A DNA stretch of 64,000 nucleotides from Vitellaria paradoxa. Its lineage: Eukaryota > Streptophyta > Magnoliopsida > Ericales > Sapotaceae. The position numbers were made by a program, and so were the translations under genes. Location: the NCBI GenBank assembly GCA_019916065.1, contig CM034236.1, forward strand, positions 23,534,941 through 23,598,940, written 5' to 3'. The notes beneath the pieces are model-generated. The model saw nothing but the letters and a program-made list of their open reading frames with translations, was not told where the DNA came from and ran no database searches. This document shows, in pieces, positions 11,661-23,408 of the stretch (its first letter is position 1; every line of letters starts with the position of its first letter).

Positions 11661-12110
11661 TAGGGTTCAAATGCTTGGAGAATCTAACACCTCGATCGGG
11701 ACATCTGAGTTCACTTCCCCTAAAGATGCAATTCTTACTAGTCAGTCTACCTTCTCATTCTCCAGCCTTGGTACCCTCTGGAGTTAAAATTTGCTAAATC
11801 ACTTGTCCAGTCCTCTCGCTATTTCACAATATTCAGCCATGTTTTCCCCTTGCTTTATAGTCACCTTGAACTTGCTTGACTACCAACTATGAGTCACTCC
11901 GAACAGTGACACACTCTACCACCATTCTCCGAGCCATTCGAAGTCCAACGATCAAGGCTTCGTACTCGACTTCATTGTTGGAAGTTGGGATTTTGAAACA
12001 GAGGGCATACTCGAATTGTGGCCATTTGGGAAGATTAGGATTATACCCACACCACTGAAGTGTTGTGTGGAGGATCCATCAACGTTGAGGACCTAAGTGT
12101 GTTCAGTGTC
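11661..12110 (-). pseudogene. second RNase H-like domain of Tat pol
   Basis: On the minus strand this lies between the RT-linked RNase H and the integrase. Conceptual translation in mixed frames gives the LNVDGSST, NMAEYCEIARGL and LVRIASLG blocks. Tat elements carry an additional (archaeal-type) RNase H in this position, and these blocks fit it. The frame is broken by stops. Confidence 0.7.
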
Positions 12111-12113
12111 TTC

Positions 12114-14003
12114 TTATTCGGGTGGGTAGGTGGCATGGGTTGTAAATTCGACTATAAAATCTGCTGCTACCTGTCCTTTTATTGCCAATCTAGGTCGGTA
12201 CTGGATATCAAATTGACTTAGCTCCACTGACCATTTCACTAATCTTCCTAATGTTTCTAGCTTGTGTAGGACATTTTTTAGCAGCTGATTAGTCAACACT
12301 ATGATTGTGTGTGCCTAGAAGTATGCTCTGAGGCGCCGGGCAGCAATAACCAGGGCAAGAGCTAGCAACTCTAATTACACTTGAAACCACAAGTGTTCCT
12401 ATTAAAGAAAAATCTTTCCGATTTCATAATCCATAAGACGTGAATATGAAATCGTGTATTGTGTTTTTAAAGAATTTTAACGAAGACATCTTCCAATTGA
12501 TTTTTCCATTCAACGTGAAATTTTAATTAGTAACCGAGGCACAACGTAAATTGATTTCATTCCACCTGAACTTGAATGTTAAATCAAGGGTTTTATTTCA
12601 TTGAATTTAATTCATTAAATTAATTGCTTGTTTCTTGCAATCTTGATTAGGTTAGAAGTTTTCTTTAAATCTTGAATGCATAATTAAGTATTTCTGAAGT
12701 TACAAAAAAATATTTTTATTTAAGAATTTATTTTTTTTTTTTGCAACTTTCTTTATTTAATTCTTGTTTAGGTTTAGTTAAGTTTTAAACTTTCTAACTT
12801 TCGAATTTAGGTAGAGAACTTTTAAAATTTCCCAGTATTTGAATTTTGAACATTCTTGATAACTTAGAAACTAAAACTTAGGTTCCTTGTGGATTCGACC
12901 TCGGACTTACCGAATTAAAACTACACCACATACCCTTGCACTTGGGGGTTAGTTTAAACGCACATTCTAATAGCGGTCAAACTCCATTTTAGGGTACCTT
13001 TCTTCTGCCCCCTAAAGGGCCTTACTCATGTAATAAATTGATTTTTGCACCCCTTCTTCTTCGCGGACCAAGGCAGAGTTGACTGCCATGTCAGAGACCG
13101 ATAGGTATAAGAACAATTCTTACCCTGAGGAGGTTCAGCTGAGCAATGGGACTGACCCCAAATATTCTTTCAACTGCTGAAAGGCTACGTCGCATTCAGC
13201 TGTCCATTTAAACATTTTTCTTAGGACTTTAAAGAATTGGTGGCATTTGTCCGTTGACCTGAAAATAAATCTGTTCAATGCCACAATCTTATCAGTGAGC
13301 CTCTGTACCTTTTTTGTGGTTCGTGGGGGCTACATATCCATAATTGCCTGCATTTTCTCCAGATTTGCCTCAATTCCTCAACTGGATACCATAAAGTCTA
13401 GGAATTTTTCGAAAGCCACACTGAAAGCACATTTGGCAGGATTCAGCTTCATTCTGTACTTCCTCAAGGTGTCAAAAGTTTCCTACAGATCAGCAACATG
13501 GGAGTTGACTTTCCTACTCTTAATAAGCATGTCGTCCACATAGACCTCAACATTTATTCCAATCTAATCCTTGAACATTCGGTTCATCAATATTTGACAT
13601 GTCACGCCGACGTTTTTTAGCCCAAATGGCATTACATCGTAGCAATACAAACCGTGATCCGTAATAAAAGCAGTATGTTCCCTATCTTATTCTGCCATTC
13701 TAATTTCATTGTACTTAGATAATAGTTCATGTCCCGCTGTAGAATCCACTAGTAGATCAATTGCAGGTAAAAGAAAACTGTCCTTTGGGCAAGCTTTGTT
13801 CAAATCAGTGAAATCCACACACATTCGTCACTTTCCATTGGACTTCTTCGCCATCATTTGACAACTAGGATGGGTATTGAACCTCTCAAATGAACTTTGC
13901 CTTAAGTAATTTGTCTATTTCTCCAGTTATGGCTTCATTACGCTACGGGGCAAATGTTCTCCTCTTCTGCTTCACTGCTCTAACATTGGAAAAAAATATT
14001 CAG
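12114..14003 (-). pseudogene. Tat reverse transcriptase and first RNase H, split by an insertion
   Basis: Minus strand. RT lies at about 13500-13950 with CVDFTDLNKACPKD, VMPFGLKN and the active site YVDDMLIKS (about 13525-13550). The RNase H part runs 13000-13150 (YYMSKAL, AEERYPKME), is interrupted at 12979 by LTR insertion A, and resumes left of 12372 with LALALVIAARRLRAY and LTNQLLKNVLHKLE (12114-12299). Several stops are present. The frame of the host domain continues on either side of the insertion, which shows the insertion is secondary. Confidence 0.85.
12372..12979 (-). mobile_element. LTR-type insertion A, 608 bp, TSD AACTC
   Basis: On the minus strand it begins TGACCGCTATTAG and ends GTGTAATTA. 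Perfect 5-bp duplications AACTC lie at 12367-12371 and 12980-12984. Its start is closely similar to insertion B: CCCCCAAGTGCAAGGGT, then GTCCGAGGTCGAATCCACA. It is much shorter than B and C and looks like an internally deleted copy of the same LTR family. It has no ORF. Confidence 0.85.
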
Positions 14004-14431
14004 CTAATGAGCTATTACCTTGGTGCTGATGCCTGGCATGTTTTTGTGTGACCACACAAAAACGTCTGCATTTTCCACCAGGAAGTTCTTTAGCTTTATT
14101 TTCAAGTCGTTCGTGACTGCTAAACCAATTTTAATGGTCCTCCATTGGCCAGGATGGCCAACCACCACTTCCTCTAACTCTCCTTCTGGTTCTCTCCTCT
14201 TTAATTCTTCGTCATCTCTAACGTCCAGCTCTTCTATTATTAGTGCCTTCTGCCTTGCATCTTCCTTGAGTGATGACATATAGCACTTCCGGTCTATTTT
14301 TTTGTCTCCTTTGACACATCCCACGCCTGCGTTTGTTGGTAGCTTCACTTTTAGATGATAAGTGGAGGTGACCACCCTGAATTAATTCAAAGAGACTTGC
14401 CCCAAGATGGGGTTGTAAGATGAAGGGTGGT
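14004..14431 (-). pseudogene. Tat protease-RT linker region
   Basis: An open stretch of 123 codons (14004-14375, minus) carries STYHLKVKLPT and VWSHKNMPGI, both usual just upstream of the RT palm in Tat polyproteins. It continues the polyprotein from the protease to RT. A short gap with stops separates it from the protease frame. Confidence 0.8.
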
Positions 14432-15166
14432 TTATACCAAAAAGTGGACCATCCTAGTTGTTTGATATGGCGCCTCTCCTAAGGTGACTGGTAGTACGAT
14501 AGATCCCAGTGGAGTTACTCGATCCCCAGGAAAACCTACCAAAGGGGAAGAGATGGGTTGTAACATCTCCTTTTTGATTCCCATTTTTTTAAAGGCTCCC
14601 CAATATAAAATATCTACTGAGCTTCCATTATCCACCAAGATCCTCCAAATTTTAAAATTCACAATTATGGAAGAAATGACGAGTGGATCATCGTGGGGCT
14701 GACATACCTCGATGGCTTCCTCCTCAGTGAAGGTAATAGAATGGGACTTCGCTTTGGGTTTTTTATAGGGCCGTTTATTGGTTTCTCGTGCATACTTTTT
14801 CCTCGCAGTTGAGGATTCTCCTCCAACTACAAAACCACCTGATATTACTCTTATTTCTTCGATCTGCTGTTGAGCTTGCGTCTCTCGATCAGGGCTTCTT
14901 TCATCTGGACTTCTTTTCCTTGGACTTCTCTGATCGGTCCTCCTATTGCCATCCCATCTAGTAATGAACTGACCAAATCTACCTCGCTTGATCAATTCCT
15001 TAATTTGCTGCTTGAGGTCGATGCAATCGTCTGTATCATGTCCGTAGTCCCTATGAAATTGGTAATACTTTATCCAAGACCTCTTATTAGCTGGGGTCCT
15101 CATCTTTTCATGCCATTTTAAGGCCGGGTCATGTTGAATCTCATAGAGTATGTTCTCCGACCTCAT
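14432..15166 (-). pseudogene. Tat gag C-terminus and aspartic protease
   Basis: This is a 244-codon open stretch. The first part has YYQFHRDYGHDTDDCIDLKQ, the Tat-type gag nucleocapsid block with one C-x-H pattern, followed by a basic, Arg/Ser/Pro-rich linker. The protease motif LVDNGSSVDILY is at about 14605-14640. The family usually has D-T/S/N-G-S-S here, so the catalytic aspartate is retained. This is one of the better-preserved parts of the element. Confidence 0.87.
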
Positions 15167-16169
15167 ATTGAGTGGGGTAAAATTACGATCCAGATTGCAA
15201 TAGCGTCTCGCACCCTGGTCGAGCCTTTCTTCTAACCTTCAGTTTTTTGAACTCTGAGAAAATCGACCATTCCCAAGGTCATTCAGATGTTTCTTGTTTG
15301 CTTTTAAGCTTCTTGTTCTATCTTCTTCTCTCTTCGCCCTTAGTCCATCCTCGATGTTGATATGGCTATGCGCCCTTTGCATCAGCTTTGCCATATTGCA
15401 GGAGCTTTCTCAAGGAAGGAAGCCATGAATCATGGTGTCCTTAGCCCACTAATGAAGGTTGCAATGGCAACTTTGTCATCCACGTCCAAGATTTCCTTAT
15501 TGAACCTTCCGACATAGTCTCTAAGAGTCTCCTCCTTACCTTATTTTATTGTCAGAAGGTGAGTAGCCGACCTCCTTTACCTCTTATCACTGATAAAGTG
15601 GCCCATAAATAGCTTCCCTAGCTGTGCGAAGCTAATGATGGTGCCAGGTTTGATTTTGTTAAACCATAACTGTGCCGGACCTTAAAGTATTATCGAGAAG
15701 ACTCGGCACAAGATTTCATTCAGATACGCATGTATGCACATCAGAGTCTTGCGTCGGCATTTTGAACTTAGGTAGCAAGGGGCAAGCCATCACTATTAGT
15801 GAAAATGGTGAGTCTGCATCAACATCTACCTCATCCATCGTGTTGGGGCCTTTAAAGCCGCCGTCATGCTGTGAATTTGGGCCGCATAGCCCTCATCAGT
15901 TCCTCCCACGGATGGACACTGGCCCCTTCCGTGTGTGTTGCCTCCAAGTGACTACTGCCTCTAGTATCTGACGTAATCGATCTTTAATGCCTCCTTGATT
16001 TCTCTAATTGTCGTTGGGGAAGCTCATTTTCTCCTACAATGCCTGCTCCGATTCCCTCATGTTCAATCCTATTGTGTCTGCCATGCATTTTAACCACACC
16101 ACCGTTGTTTGCTCCGTTCACGAGAAGATTCATAGAAGGAGGGGTAATATGGACAGGTGCGGGTTGTTG
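15167..16169 (-). pseudogene. Tat gag, central part
   Basis: Minus strand, with mixed frames. FAQLGKLFMGHFISDKR and LRDYVGRFNKEILDVDD at about 15480-15640 match the retrotransposon gag domain of Tat elements. Stops and frameshifts are frequent. The frame runs into insertion B at 16174 and resumes beyond 18084. Confidence 0.8.
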
Positions 16170-16174
16170 GCACT
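16170..16174. other. target-site duplication GCACT (left copy)
   Basis: An identical pentamer lies at 18080-18084, on the other side of insertion B. Confidence 0.88.
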
Positions 16175-18079
16175 TGACCGCTCGTAAATAGTGCAGTGCT
16201 AATTAACCCCCAAGTGCAAGGGTGTGCGGTGTAGTTTTAATCTCGGTGAGTCCGAGGTCGAATCCACAGGGAAGCCTATGTGTTTCAGTTTCTAAGTTCA
16301 AATATGAATTGTAGGATTGAATTAGAATTAAAGTTGCAATTAACTTAAATTAGATTTGATAGAGTTGAAATTTGAGAAATTAAACTAAAAACAAAGTAAT
16401 TACTAATTAAAGGAATGTTTCAACTTAAATAAAATTCAAACTAATTTAAATAACTCAGCAAATTAAAATTACTAAACTTAAATTTAAAGAATAATCTAAT
16501 CTAATTGCAAACAAGACTTATAAGAAATTTAAAGCAGTGATTTTATCAAATTAAAATTCTAATAGAAAAGGGTTCTTGATTCAACCTTCACAATTCCAAG
16601 TAATCTGTTATTTCACCAAGGGATGATTTTAAATACAATCCATAGTTCACGTCAAAGGATCTATGGATTGGGAAAGATTTTCAATACATTCCAAAATTCC
16701 TCGATACACAGTTTTAAATTCACGTTTCATTATGGAAGATAAAACTGGAAAGATTTTATGATAAAAATACTCGAGTTCAAATCTAGATTTAAATTGTTTA
16801 AAAATTATCAAGAAAATTATAATCAAGAGTGTTTATCAGTGATTACAGAGAATATGAACAAACACTCTTGTTTTCAAAGGTTTTCCAAACAACAAATCAA
16901 GTTTGAAAATAGTAGATCACTTCACATAGGCTTTTGAAACCCATGTGAAGGATCTACGCACATCCCTCAGTTCATAACAAATTACCCTTCATTGATTCAG
17001 TGAATTAAGAACAAAGGTTTTTACCCTAGCATGCTTTGAAACAACTTAACAGGCTTAGATGAAGACATAACTGTTAAAGCTTCAAAAACGTAATTAAAAC
17101 AGTCCTAATGAATGTAAAACCTACCTACGAACATTCAATTAATAATAATGAACCGAAACGAAATACTAGATTAATTAAAATTAAACCTTAAGATCAAAAC
17201 GTGCAGCATTCGTATCAAACTCTAAACGAAACCCTAATATTTTAAAGCATCCAAAGATTAAACAAACTAATGGCATTAATCATAAAAATCATCCACGAAC
17301 ATTCAAAAACTAATGAAGAGCAAGAATGAAATATTAACTTACTTGAAAACGAACTTTGAAATAAGAACTTGAGTAGCAATCGCAATGACAATCGTCTTAA
17401 AAACTTGGAGTACGTAGAGTAGTAGCATTCACGAATAAAAAATCTTCAAAAACTTCAAATAAATAAATAACTAAAACTAAACTTAAACCTAAGAGAAGTA
17501 GGAGGAGAGGAAGAAAAACAATATGTAGCAGCCCCACTTCATTCGGCTACACAGTGACATATATATAAGTAAACACAAAACCCTAATCAGTCAAAACGCG
17601 GAGCAACAATTCCGTATAAGGGGGTCCAGACCGTCCCTCAGGGGGTCCGGACCACAGTGTGTGGTTTATTCAATCGGCTGGAAGGCGAGCTTTCTGTGGT
17701 CGGAACCATCAAGTAAGGGGGTCCGGACCACAGTGTACATGAAATCCTCTTCAACAGCTCCAGCTTTCTGTGGTCGGGACCATCAAGCAAGGGGGTCCGG
17801 ACCACAGTGTATAGGTTTCTTCAATGTTTGCTCCTCCATTTAAGCCACCTCTTGGGGAAGCTTGAACCATTGTTGACACGCTTTGTTCTCCTTTGTTTCC
17901 TTCCTCCTTGGAGTTGTCAAAATCACTGTCTTCTTCGTTGAATTCACCATTTTTCCTGCGATTGACAAAATGGTTTACGTAAGTGATAAAATAGTGATAA
18001 ATCATGAGGAAAACGTAGTAAAACATGTAAATGAGTGTGCAAAAGTGTCGTTTGTAATTACACTTTTCGAATGTAATCA
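16175..18079 (+). mobile_element. LTR-type insertion B, 1905 bp, TSD GCACT
   Basis: It starts TGACCGCTCGTAAATAG and ends CGAATGTAATCA, with TG...CA ends and a perfect GCACT duplication. It carries no coding sequence. The shape (about 1.9 kb, non-coding, TG...CA, 5-bp TSD) is that of a solo LTR. Insertions A (12372-12979) and C (21865-23408) are relatives that share the first about 110 bp and the terminal TGTAATTACACTT block. From 17619 to 17810 there are three GGTCCGGACC palindromes spaced 75 bp apart. The parental lineage is not identified. Confidence 0.85.
17619..17812. repeat. 75-bp tandem repeats with palindromic hairpins
   Basis: GGGGGTCCGGACCACAGTGT starts at 17641, 17716 and 17791, a 75-bp spacing. 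In the last two units it pairs with an upstream arm CTGTGGTCGG(A/G)ACC at 17694-17707 and 17768-17781, giving stems of about 14 bp with loops of 12 bp. The relative insertion C has similar GGTCC/GGACC-rich direct and inverted copies at about 23035-23150. Confidence 0.85.
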
Positions 18080-18084
18080 GCACT

Positions 18085-18269
18085 AAAGTAACGTCTAGTT
18101 CTGCACCATGAGAGTTTGCATAACAGCTATCATATCCTTTATTTGGTTTTCAATGGCATTGATCCTTTCATCATTTTGACTCTCCATTACTACTGTAGGT
18201 TCTAAACGAGGCTACGTATTTGTGTTGGACCTAATTTGGACCATAAAAGCTATGAGAATCGTCGAGTTT
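18085..18269 (-). pseudogene. Tat gag N-terminus and leader
   Basis: On the minus strand an ATG at about 18242 opens a frame that soon meets a stop. A second stretch, ESQNDERINAIENQIKDM, looks like the coiled N-terminus of Tat gag. It ends at the TSD of insertion B. It joins in sense to the gag at 16169 and below. Confidence 0.6.
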
Positions 18270-18287
18270 CCCATAGACGGCACCAAC
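18270..18287 (-). other. Tat primer-binding site
   Basis: Reads GTTGGTGCCGTCTATGGG on the minus strand, directly next to an LTR end. It resembles the TGGCGCCGTCTGTGGG sites of Tat elements with two or three changes. It fixes both the orientation of the element and the inner LTR boundary at 18288. Confidence 0.8.
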
Positions 18288-18915
18288 TGATGAATCAGTA
18301 TCTTCTTCTTCTCCAAAAGGTTCGATCTAAGTCTGAGAGCTATTTGGGACACCGGTGTGATGCCTGCGAAAATGCCTCTGATGCTTAAGTTAGAAAAAGA
18401 GTTCGAGGATTTAATTTGGTAGAGTTTTAGTAAGGAAAGCATATTGTACCTGGCTTGTGTGGAGTCTCGGTTTTTATATAAAAAGTATTCATGTGGATTG
18501 ACGAGCATGCAGTTATAGAAAGTACTCATGTGGCCTCTGATTCTTAAGTTATAACTTAAGTCCTCCGATGAGATGATGCCACTTGTGCCTATAAATCTTT
18601 GAGAATCCCAACTTGTTAGTTAGTGTGCCTCGATGTGTTTTCTATTGATGTGGTTGATGGTAGCACTTTCATAGGCATATCTATAGGGATCGTTAAATGA
18701 GGGCAAAATGCTTGACTCTGTAAGGCACGTCGAAAGAGCCAATCAGGAGCAATACCCACTCAGGTGGGTAGTAAAGACCAAACAGGAAAGGTGTGCTCAT
18801 GTTCCGGTCAAAAAGTTGGACTAGTTCAGTAAAATCATCACTAGGGTGACCCAATCTGGTAAGGGAACCCGCTCAATGCCCTTAGCTGAGGCTTACCCCA
18901 CATCAAATAGGTTCT
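18288..18915 (-). repeat. Tat 5' LTR (outer boundary uncertain)
   Basis: On the plus strand it begins TGATGAATCAG, immediately after the PBS. The right boundary lies somewhere about 18900-18930 and cannot be fixed because the 3' LTR is missing. No coding sequence is seen in this stretch. Confidence 0.6.
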
Positions 18916-18942
18916 TCTTCAATCCAGTTCAATTTTAGTGGT

Positions 18943-19392
18943 GGACTCCTTAAAGAAAATTAATAAATAAAAAATAATGATATTTCACAATTTGAATTTG
19001 AATTTTTTATTATTTTATTTAATTAATTTTTTGTAACTTGTAAAAATTATTTTGAAAATGGTAGTATAAAAAGAATTAGGGAAAGAAATAGAATTCAGTA
19101 TAAATATACAATTGTTGATCTTTAACATTTAAGATCAAAACTTCATAATTTTTTGAGATTAAGATAATTATTAAAAGTAGTAGATCTAAGATGAATACTA
19201 TTCCCCAAAAGTTAACTATTTCAAGCTAATTTTTAGAGATTACAAGAATTTGAAATTATTAAAAATTAAATATCAAACTAAGAAATATCAACTACTTTTT
19301 ATTTATTAATTTTTATATTACTATATTTTTTCTTTTAAAAAAGTCCTATCCATTACTCTCAGCTTGGGCTTCTACTAAAAGGTAAGGAGTCC
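18943..19392. mobile_element. possible MITE with 10-bp inverted ends
   Basis: GGACTCCTTA at 18943-18952 is repeated in inverted form as TAAGGAGTCC at 19383-19392. The 450-bp interior is AT-rich and non-coding. I could not find a convincing target duplication, so this may be a chance pair. Confidence 0.35.
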
Positions 19393-19637
19393 CAATCCTA
19401 ACTATTAAAAGAACTATTTAGGCTAATTTTGTTGTTGCCCTATCATCTTCAAAGTGATTTTTAAAGATTACATAAATTAATTAAATAAAATTATAAAAAA
19501 ATAAAAAAGAAATTGATAAATATCAATGTCTTTTATTTATTATTTTTTCAATGGTTACAAAATCAAATTAACATACTTAAAATGTTTGAATATTTATTTT
19601 ACAATTATCTTTAATACTATGATTAATTTTTTAAATG
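19393..19637. other. AT-rich spacer
   Basis: AT-rich DNA with no gene or repeat recognised. It ends in the TSD TGAGA of the next element. Confidence 0.4.
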
Positions 19638-19642
19638 TGAGA

Positions 19643-20768
19643 TGTTAAGGCTAAAATTGTAAATTGGCAAATCCATGATCAAATAGAATTGTATGTACTT
19701 TAGACTTAGTGTAGGTTAAGACACTAGAGTCCTACGTCGATTATAATTCGAAAATGTCTCAGAAAATCAAGTTTCTAAAGGGGCTAGAAGTCTTGAAGAG
19801 GTTGAAAATCAAGTTTCCAAAATGGTTAGAAGTCTTGAAGAGGTTGAAAATCATGTTTCCAAAGTCGCTAGAAGTCCTGAAGAGGTTCGGAATTCAATAA
19901 CGTAGGAAAAATGCGGGAAGACCGCACTTGGCCGCGAGAAAAAGCCGAGAGAGATTAAGCCATGTGGGAAGGCCGCTCTGAGTCACGGGAAGACCGCGGG
20001 AAGGCCGCGGGTGCACCCTTCCCTTGAGTTCCCACGAGGTACCAGCATGACAGCTTTCTATTCTCAACTTCCAATGCGATTTTGACCTCGAAGACAACTG
20101 ATTCAGGCTTCGGCTAAAACACAAAAGTTGTAGCCCTTTGAGTCTTCTTTCCAACGCAAAAAGAATTAGGTCAATCTGAATTGTGAGTGAAAGGATATGG
20201 TCAAAGCACTGACAAGGTATCAAGCTGGAACTTCAGCTACACACCATTTCAATAGCCCCAGCCACCTTGGTTTGTCTATAAATATCTCTTGGCATTTTCA
20301 AGTTCAGTGAGACATGAAAAGGGAGACACACACACACTAAGAGAATACACATGAGATTGTGAGCCTTAAAGATTGAACATTTTCTCCACAACTTAGCTAA
20401 CACGATTCGTGTTCAATCCGAAGGAGTTCGGATTTGAGGTTTGTGATCGCTGTGGATTCAGCACGCTGAGGATTCAACAAAATGACTGAGGAGTTAGTCT
20501 TGTGCCTTTGAGGAGTTGAAGGGCTTTCGCTAGAGGAGTTGGTGAATCGAGAATTCGAGCAAACGTCAACTAGAGTATAGAGTTGAGGAGTCGATCTATT
20601 ACGAGGTTGAGTTTGTAATCAACATTTATTTATTCTAGTGAAAGTTTTAGGGGTGACCCTATGTGGGTTTCCTCGTTTCTCATCTACAGCCTTCTACATT
20701 CTTGTGTGATTGATTGGGTGATTGATTGATTGTTTGGGATCTCTATCACCATATTAGCAAAATCTTCA
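19643..20768 (+). repeat. Sirevirus 1 5' LTR, 1126 bp
   Basis: Starts TGTTAAGGCTAAAATTG and ends GCAAAATCTTCA. A cluster of CGGGAAG/CCGCG palindromic units lies at about 19915-20010. A TATAAATA box at about 20277 is followed by ACACACACAC and would be the promoter. The 3' LTR (25163-26286) is about the same length and differs by scattered substitutions and small indels, for example one fewer GATTGATT unit. The insertion is therefore not recent. Confidence 0.93.
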
Positions 20769-20770
20769 AT

Positions 20771-20786
20771 TGGTATTAGAGCAGGT
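20771..20786 (+). other. Sirevirus 1 primer-binding site
   Basis: TGGTATTAGAGCAGGT lies 2 bp after the LTR end. It resembles TGGTATCAGAGC, the initiator-methionine tRNA complementary site of plant copia elements, with one change (C to T). Confidence 0.88.
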
Positions 20787-20824
20787 ACATTTTCGAGAAC
20801 AAAACGTGATCTTGTTATTTTCTG

Positions 20825-21858
20825 ATGGATCCTCTTAGAGAAGGCGATTCGAGCATGAGACTCCCATGGTTTGATGGCACCAACTATGCGTATTGGAAGG
20901 TTTGAATGAGAGCTTATCTAATCTCATTGAACGTTAATGTTTGGTTGGCCATTGAAAAAGGTTGGGTAAAACCAACTCACTCTATCAATAATGAAACGGT
21001 GGAAAAACCTATGGATTTGTGGACGAGGGCTGAGCAAGAGAAGGCAGAGTGGAACTATAAACCCCTAAGCTCTATTTTTTGTGCAGTCTCTGCCGATTAA
21101 TTCAGAAGAATATCAAGCTGTGAGATTGCCAATGAAGCATGGACTATTCTCGAGTTAACTCATGAAGGCAACTCCACTGTGAAGAAGTCAAAATTACAAA
21201 AGATTACTTCTGAATTTGAGAGCTTGAAAATGTCTGAAGATGAATTCTTTGATAGTTTTTTCACAAAACTCTATAACATCGTCAACACTAGTTTTAATCT
21301 TGGAGAACCGATTCCCAACCGAAAGATTGTAAGTAAGATTCTCCGATCCCTACCTATGTCCTTCTAAGCAAAAGTTACAACTATTGAAAAGGCTAGGGAT
21401 GTTGACTCAATGAGGGTAGAAGACTTAGTTGGCTCCCTACAGACTTATGAAGCCAACATGATCAAACCAAAGTCTAGAGGAGTTCCTTAAAAATGGTGAA
21501 GGAAGACAAGTTCTCCTTTAGTAATGATGAGTCAATCCCTTCTCCCGAAGAAATTGCTATCTACACCAAGAAAATTAGAAAATTCTTCAAAAAGAAAGAT
21601 AGCAAGTAAAGAAAGATGAAGAAGAAGGTGAAAGTAGAGAAATCTTCGAAGAAGAAGAAGAAGGAGAATAAGTCCAAGGGAGTGAAGTGCTACAAGTGCC
21701 AAGGTTATGGTCACATTGCTCAAGACTGTGGGAACAAGAAAGGTAAGAAGAAGGTTCTCAATGCAACACTCGATGATTCAGATGATCAGTCGAGTACCTC
21801 CTCTTCGTCAGACGATTTCTCAGAGAATTACACGGCTTTCATAGTTGACCGACCCTAA
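20825..21858 (+). pseudogene. Sirevirus 1 gag
   Basis: The ATG at 20825 begins a gag with PWFDGTNYAYWK, then a TGA where a codon is expected after KV. The frame continues with LNVNVWLAIEKGW, and a stop after CAVSAD. A second block, SEFESLKMSEDEFFDSFFTK (about 21206-21265), is typical of copia gag. A basic Lys-rich stretch precedes a CCHC knuckle CYKCQGYGHIAQDC at about 21688-21729, then an acidic, Ser-rich tail. It has at least three stops. Confidence 0.87.
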
Positions 21859-21864
21859 AATATG

Positions 21865-23408
21865 TGATAGAATTCTACCTCTCAAGTGCAAGAGGGCAGT
21901 CGTAGTTTTAAAACTCGGTGAGTCAGAGGTCGAATTCCACAGGGAGCCTAATGCTATTCAGTTTCTAGGATGTGAAAGAAATTCTAAAACTAAACGGTAG
22001 CAAGTTTTTTTAAGTTTTGTCTACTAAATTCTAGGGTGTAAAAAAATAAAGAACAAATTCAATTGCAACTAATTAAAATTTAAATAAAAATGAAATTATG
22101 AATTTTTAAAGTGAATTAATCAAGATGGCGAAAGATTAAAATCAAAACAACAAAACAATTTCGAATTTCAAGAATAACCAATTGTAAATAAAACTAAATT
22201 CGATTGTAACTGAATAATAATAAGGGTCTTGATTCAACGTCAAGTCCGGGTAGTTCACTACGTTGCCTTGGGATGTGTTTATTTGAATTTCAATTAAGGT
22301 TTAATTTGAAAATTACTAAAAACATTATAATCAAAGGTCAGTACTAGTGATCTCAAGCGGATATGGTTAAAGACCTTTGTTTCGTAAGGTTTTTTTAATT
22401 AAACCAAGAAAGATGAATTCAAATCCAACTTTTAAACCTATTCGAAAGTGTTTAACTTATTAGTTATGAAAATCCATACCAGTGATCTCAAATGGATATG
22501 GTTAAGGGTTTTTTGTATTCGATTGTTTTCAAAAAAGATGAAAAAGGATTTGTAAAAGGTAGATCCCTTCGCAAAAGGTTTCGTAACCTACGCGAAGGGA
22601 CTACGAACACCCCAAGGTATTTTCGTGAACTACCCTTTTTTGATTCGTCGAATCAAGATTAGGGTTTTACACTACGATTATGGTGATCATCACAAAGGTA
22701 ATAAAGAAACGTTCAATCATGCAATCAAGAAATTGAAACAAACAAAACATTATATTAAAAAGTAAATCAAAGTGCACTTACAATGTAACTCGCATGTAAA
22801 AGAAAAGATGAAGTAGCAACGCGAAGACTATGATTAAAATTCCAAGAACATCCATGAATCCAAAACCTCCAAGCGTAAAATCTTTCTAAAACTCAATCAA
22901 AACCTAATCTAACTCTCAATCTAAAGTGAATTAATCAAAAGAGGCCTCATTTCCTTCAGTCGTGCATAACCTCCATATATAAGGGTTTTAAAACCCCTAA
23001 AAACGAAGAGAAGATCGCGCGCCCAGGTGTGTACTGGGGTCCGAACCTCAGGGTCTAGGGTTCGGACCTCAGAATGTTATTTCCTTCATCTTCCTCTGTT
23101 GGGGTCCAGACCTCAGGAGCTAGGGTGGGGACCCCAGAATGCTAGTTGGCTCTATTTTTCTTTCTCCTTCACTCTGAGTCCTTAGGCTGGTTCGAGCCAT
23201 CCTCGGTGTAGCTTCAGTCATAACTTTTTCTTTATCTTCTAAGCCTTCTTCAATGCCATTAACTTCGCTTTTTTCATCCATTTCCCTACAAAGAAGATAA
23301 TATAATTCGTAAGTTACAAAATAATGCCAAAACTTAAGATTTACTAATTAAATGCATTAAAGTGTGTCTAAATATATAGTTTGTAATTACACTTTTCAAG
23401 TGTAATCA
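21865..23408 (+). mobile_element. LTR-type insertion C, about 1544 bp
   Basis: It starts near TGATAGAATTCTACC and ends CAAGTGTAATCA. It is homologous to insertion B over most of its length: the CTCGGTGAGTC...GGTCGAAT start block, the CGAAGG...CTACGNACA middle block, the GGTCC/GGACC block and the TTTGTAATTACACTTTTC end. The flanks are ATATG (21860-21864) and ATAGT (23409-23413), a poor TSD with only partial identity. No ORF. The first bases differ from A and B, so a small deletion at its left end is possible. Confidence 0.75.

Larger units (their letters stand above)
7318..18915 (-). mobile_element. Tat-lineage Ty3/gypsy element, minus strand, 3' LTR missing
   Basis: Read on the minus strand: 5' LTR (from about 18.9 kb), PBS, gag, protease, RT, RNase H, a second RNase H-like region, integrase, then a tandem array and an ORF on the opposite strand. 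The second RNase H, the PBS resembling TGGCGCCGTCTGTGGG and an extra ORF downstream of pol are Tat-lineage traits known from Ogre, Grande and Retand. The coding part is full of stops. The 3' LTR is absent, so the left end was lost near 7.1-7.3 kb, possibly with the chromovirus insertion. Confidence 0.85.

Noticed and set aside
19894..20223. 109-codon minus-strand ORF (and 25279-25653) as a gene
   Set aside because: Antisense to Sirevirus LTR palindromes, present at both LTRs, with diverging frames.
16175..23408. Insertions A, B and C as Helitrons because of the terminal ACACTT...AAGTGT hairpin
   Set aside because: They have TG...CA-type ends and 5-bp target duplications (A and B), which Helitrons lack.
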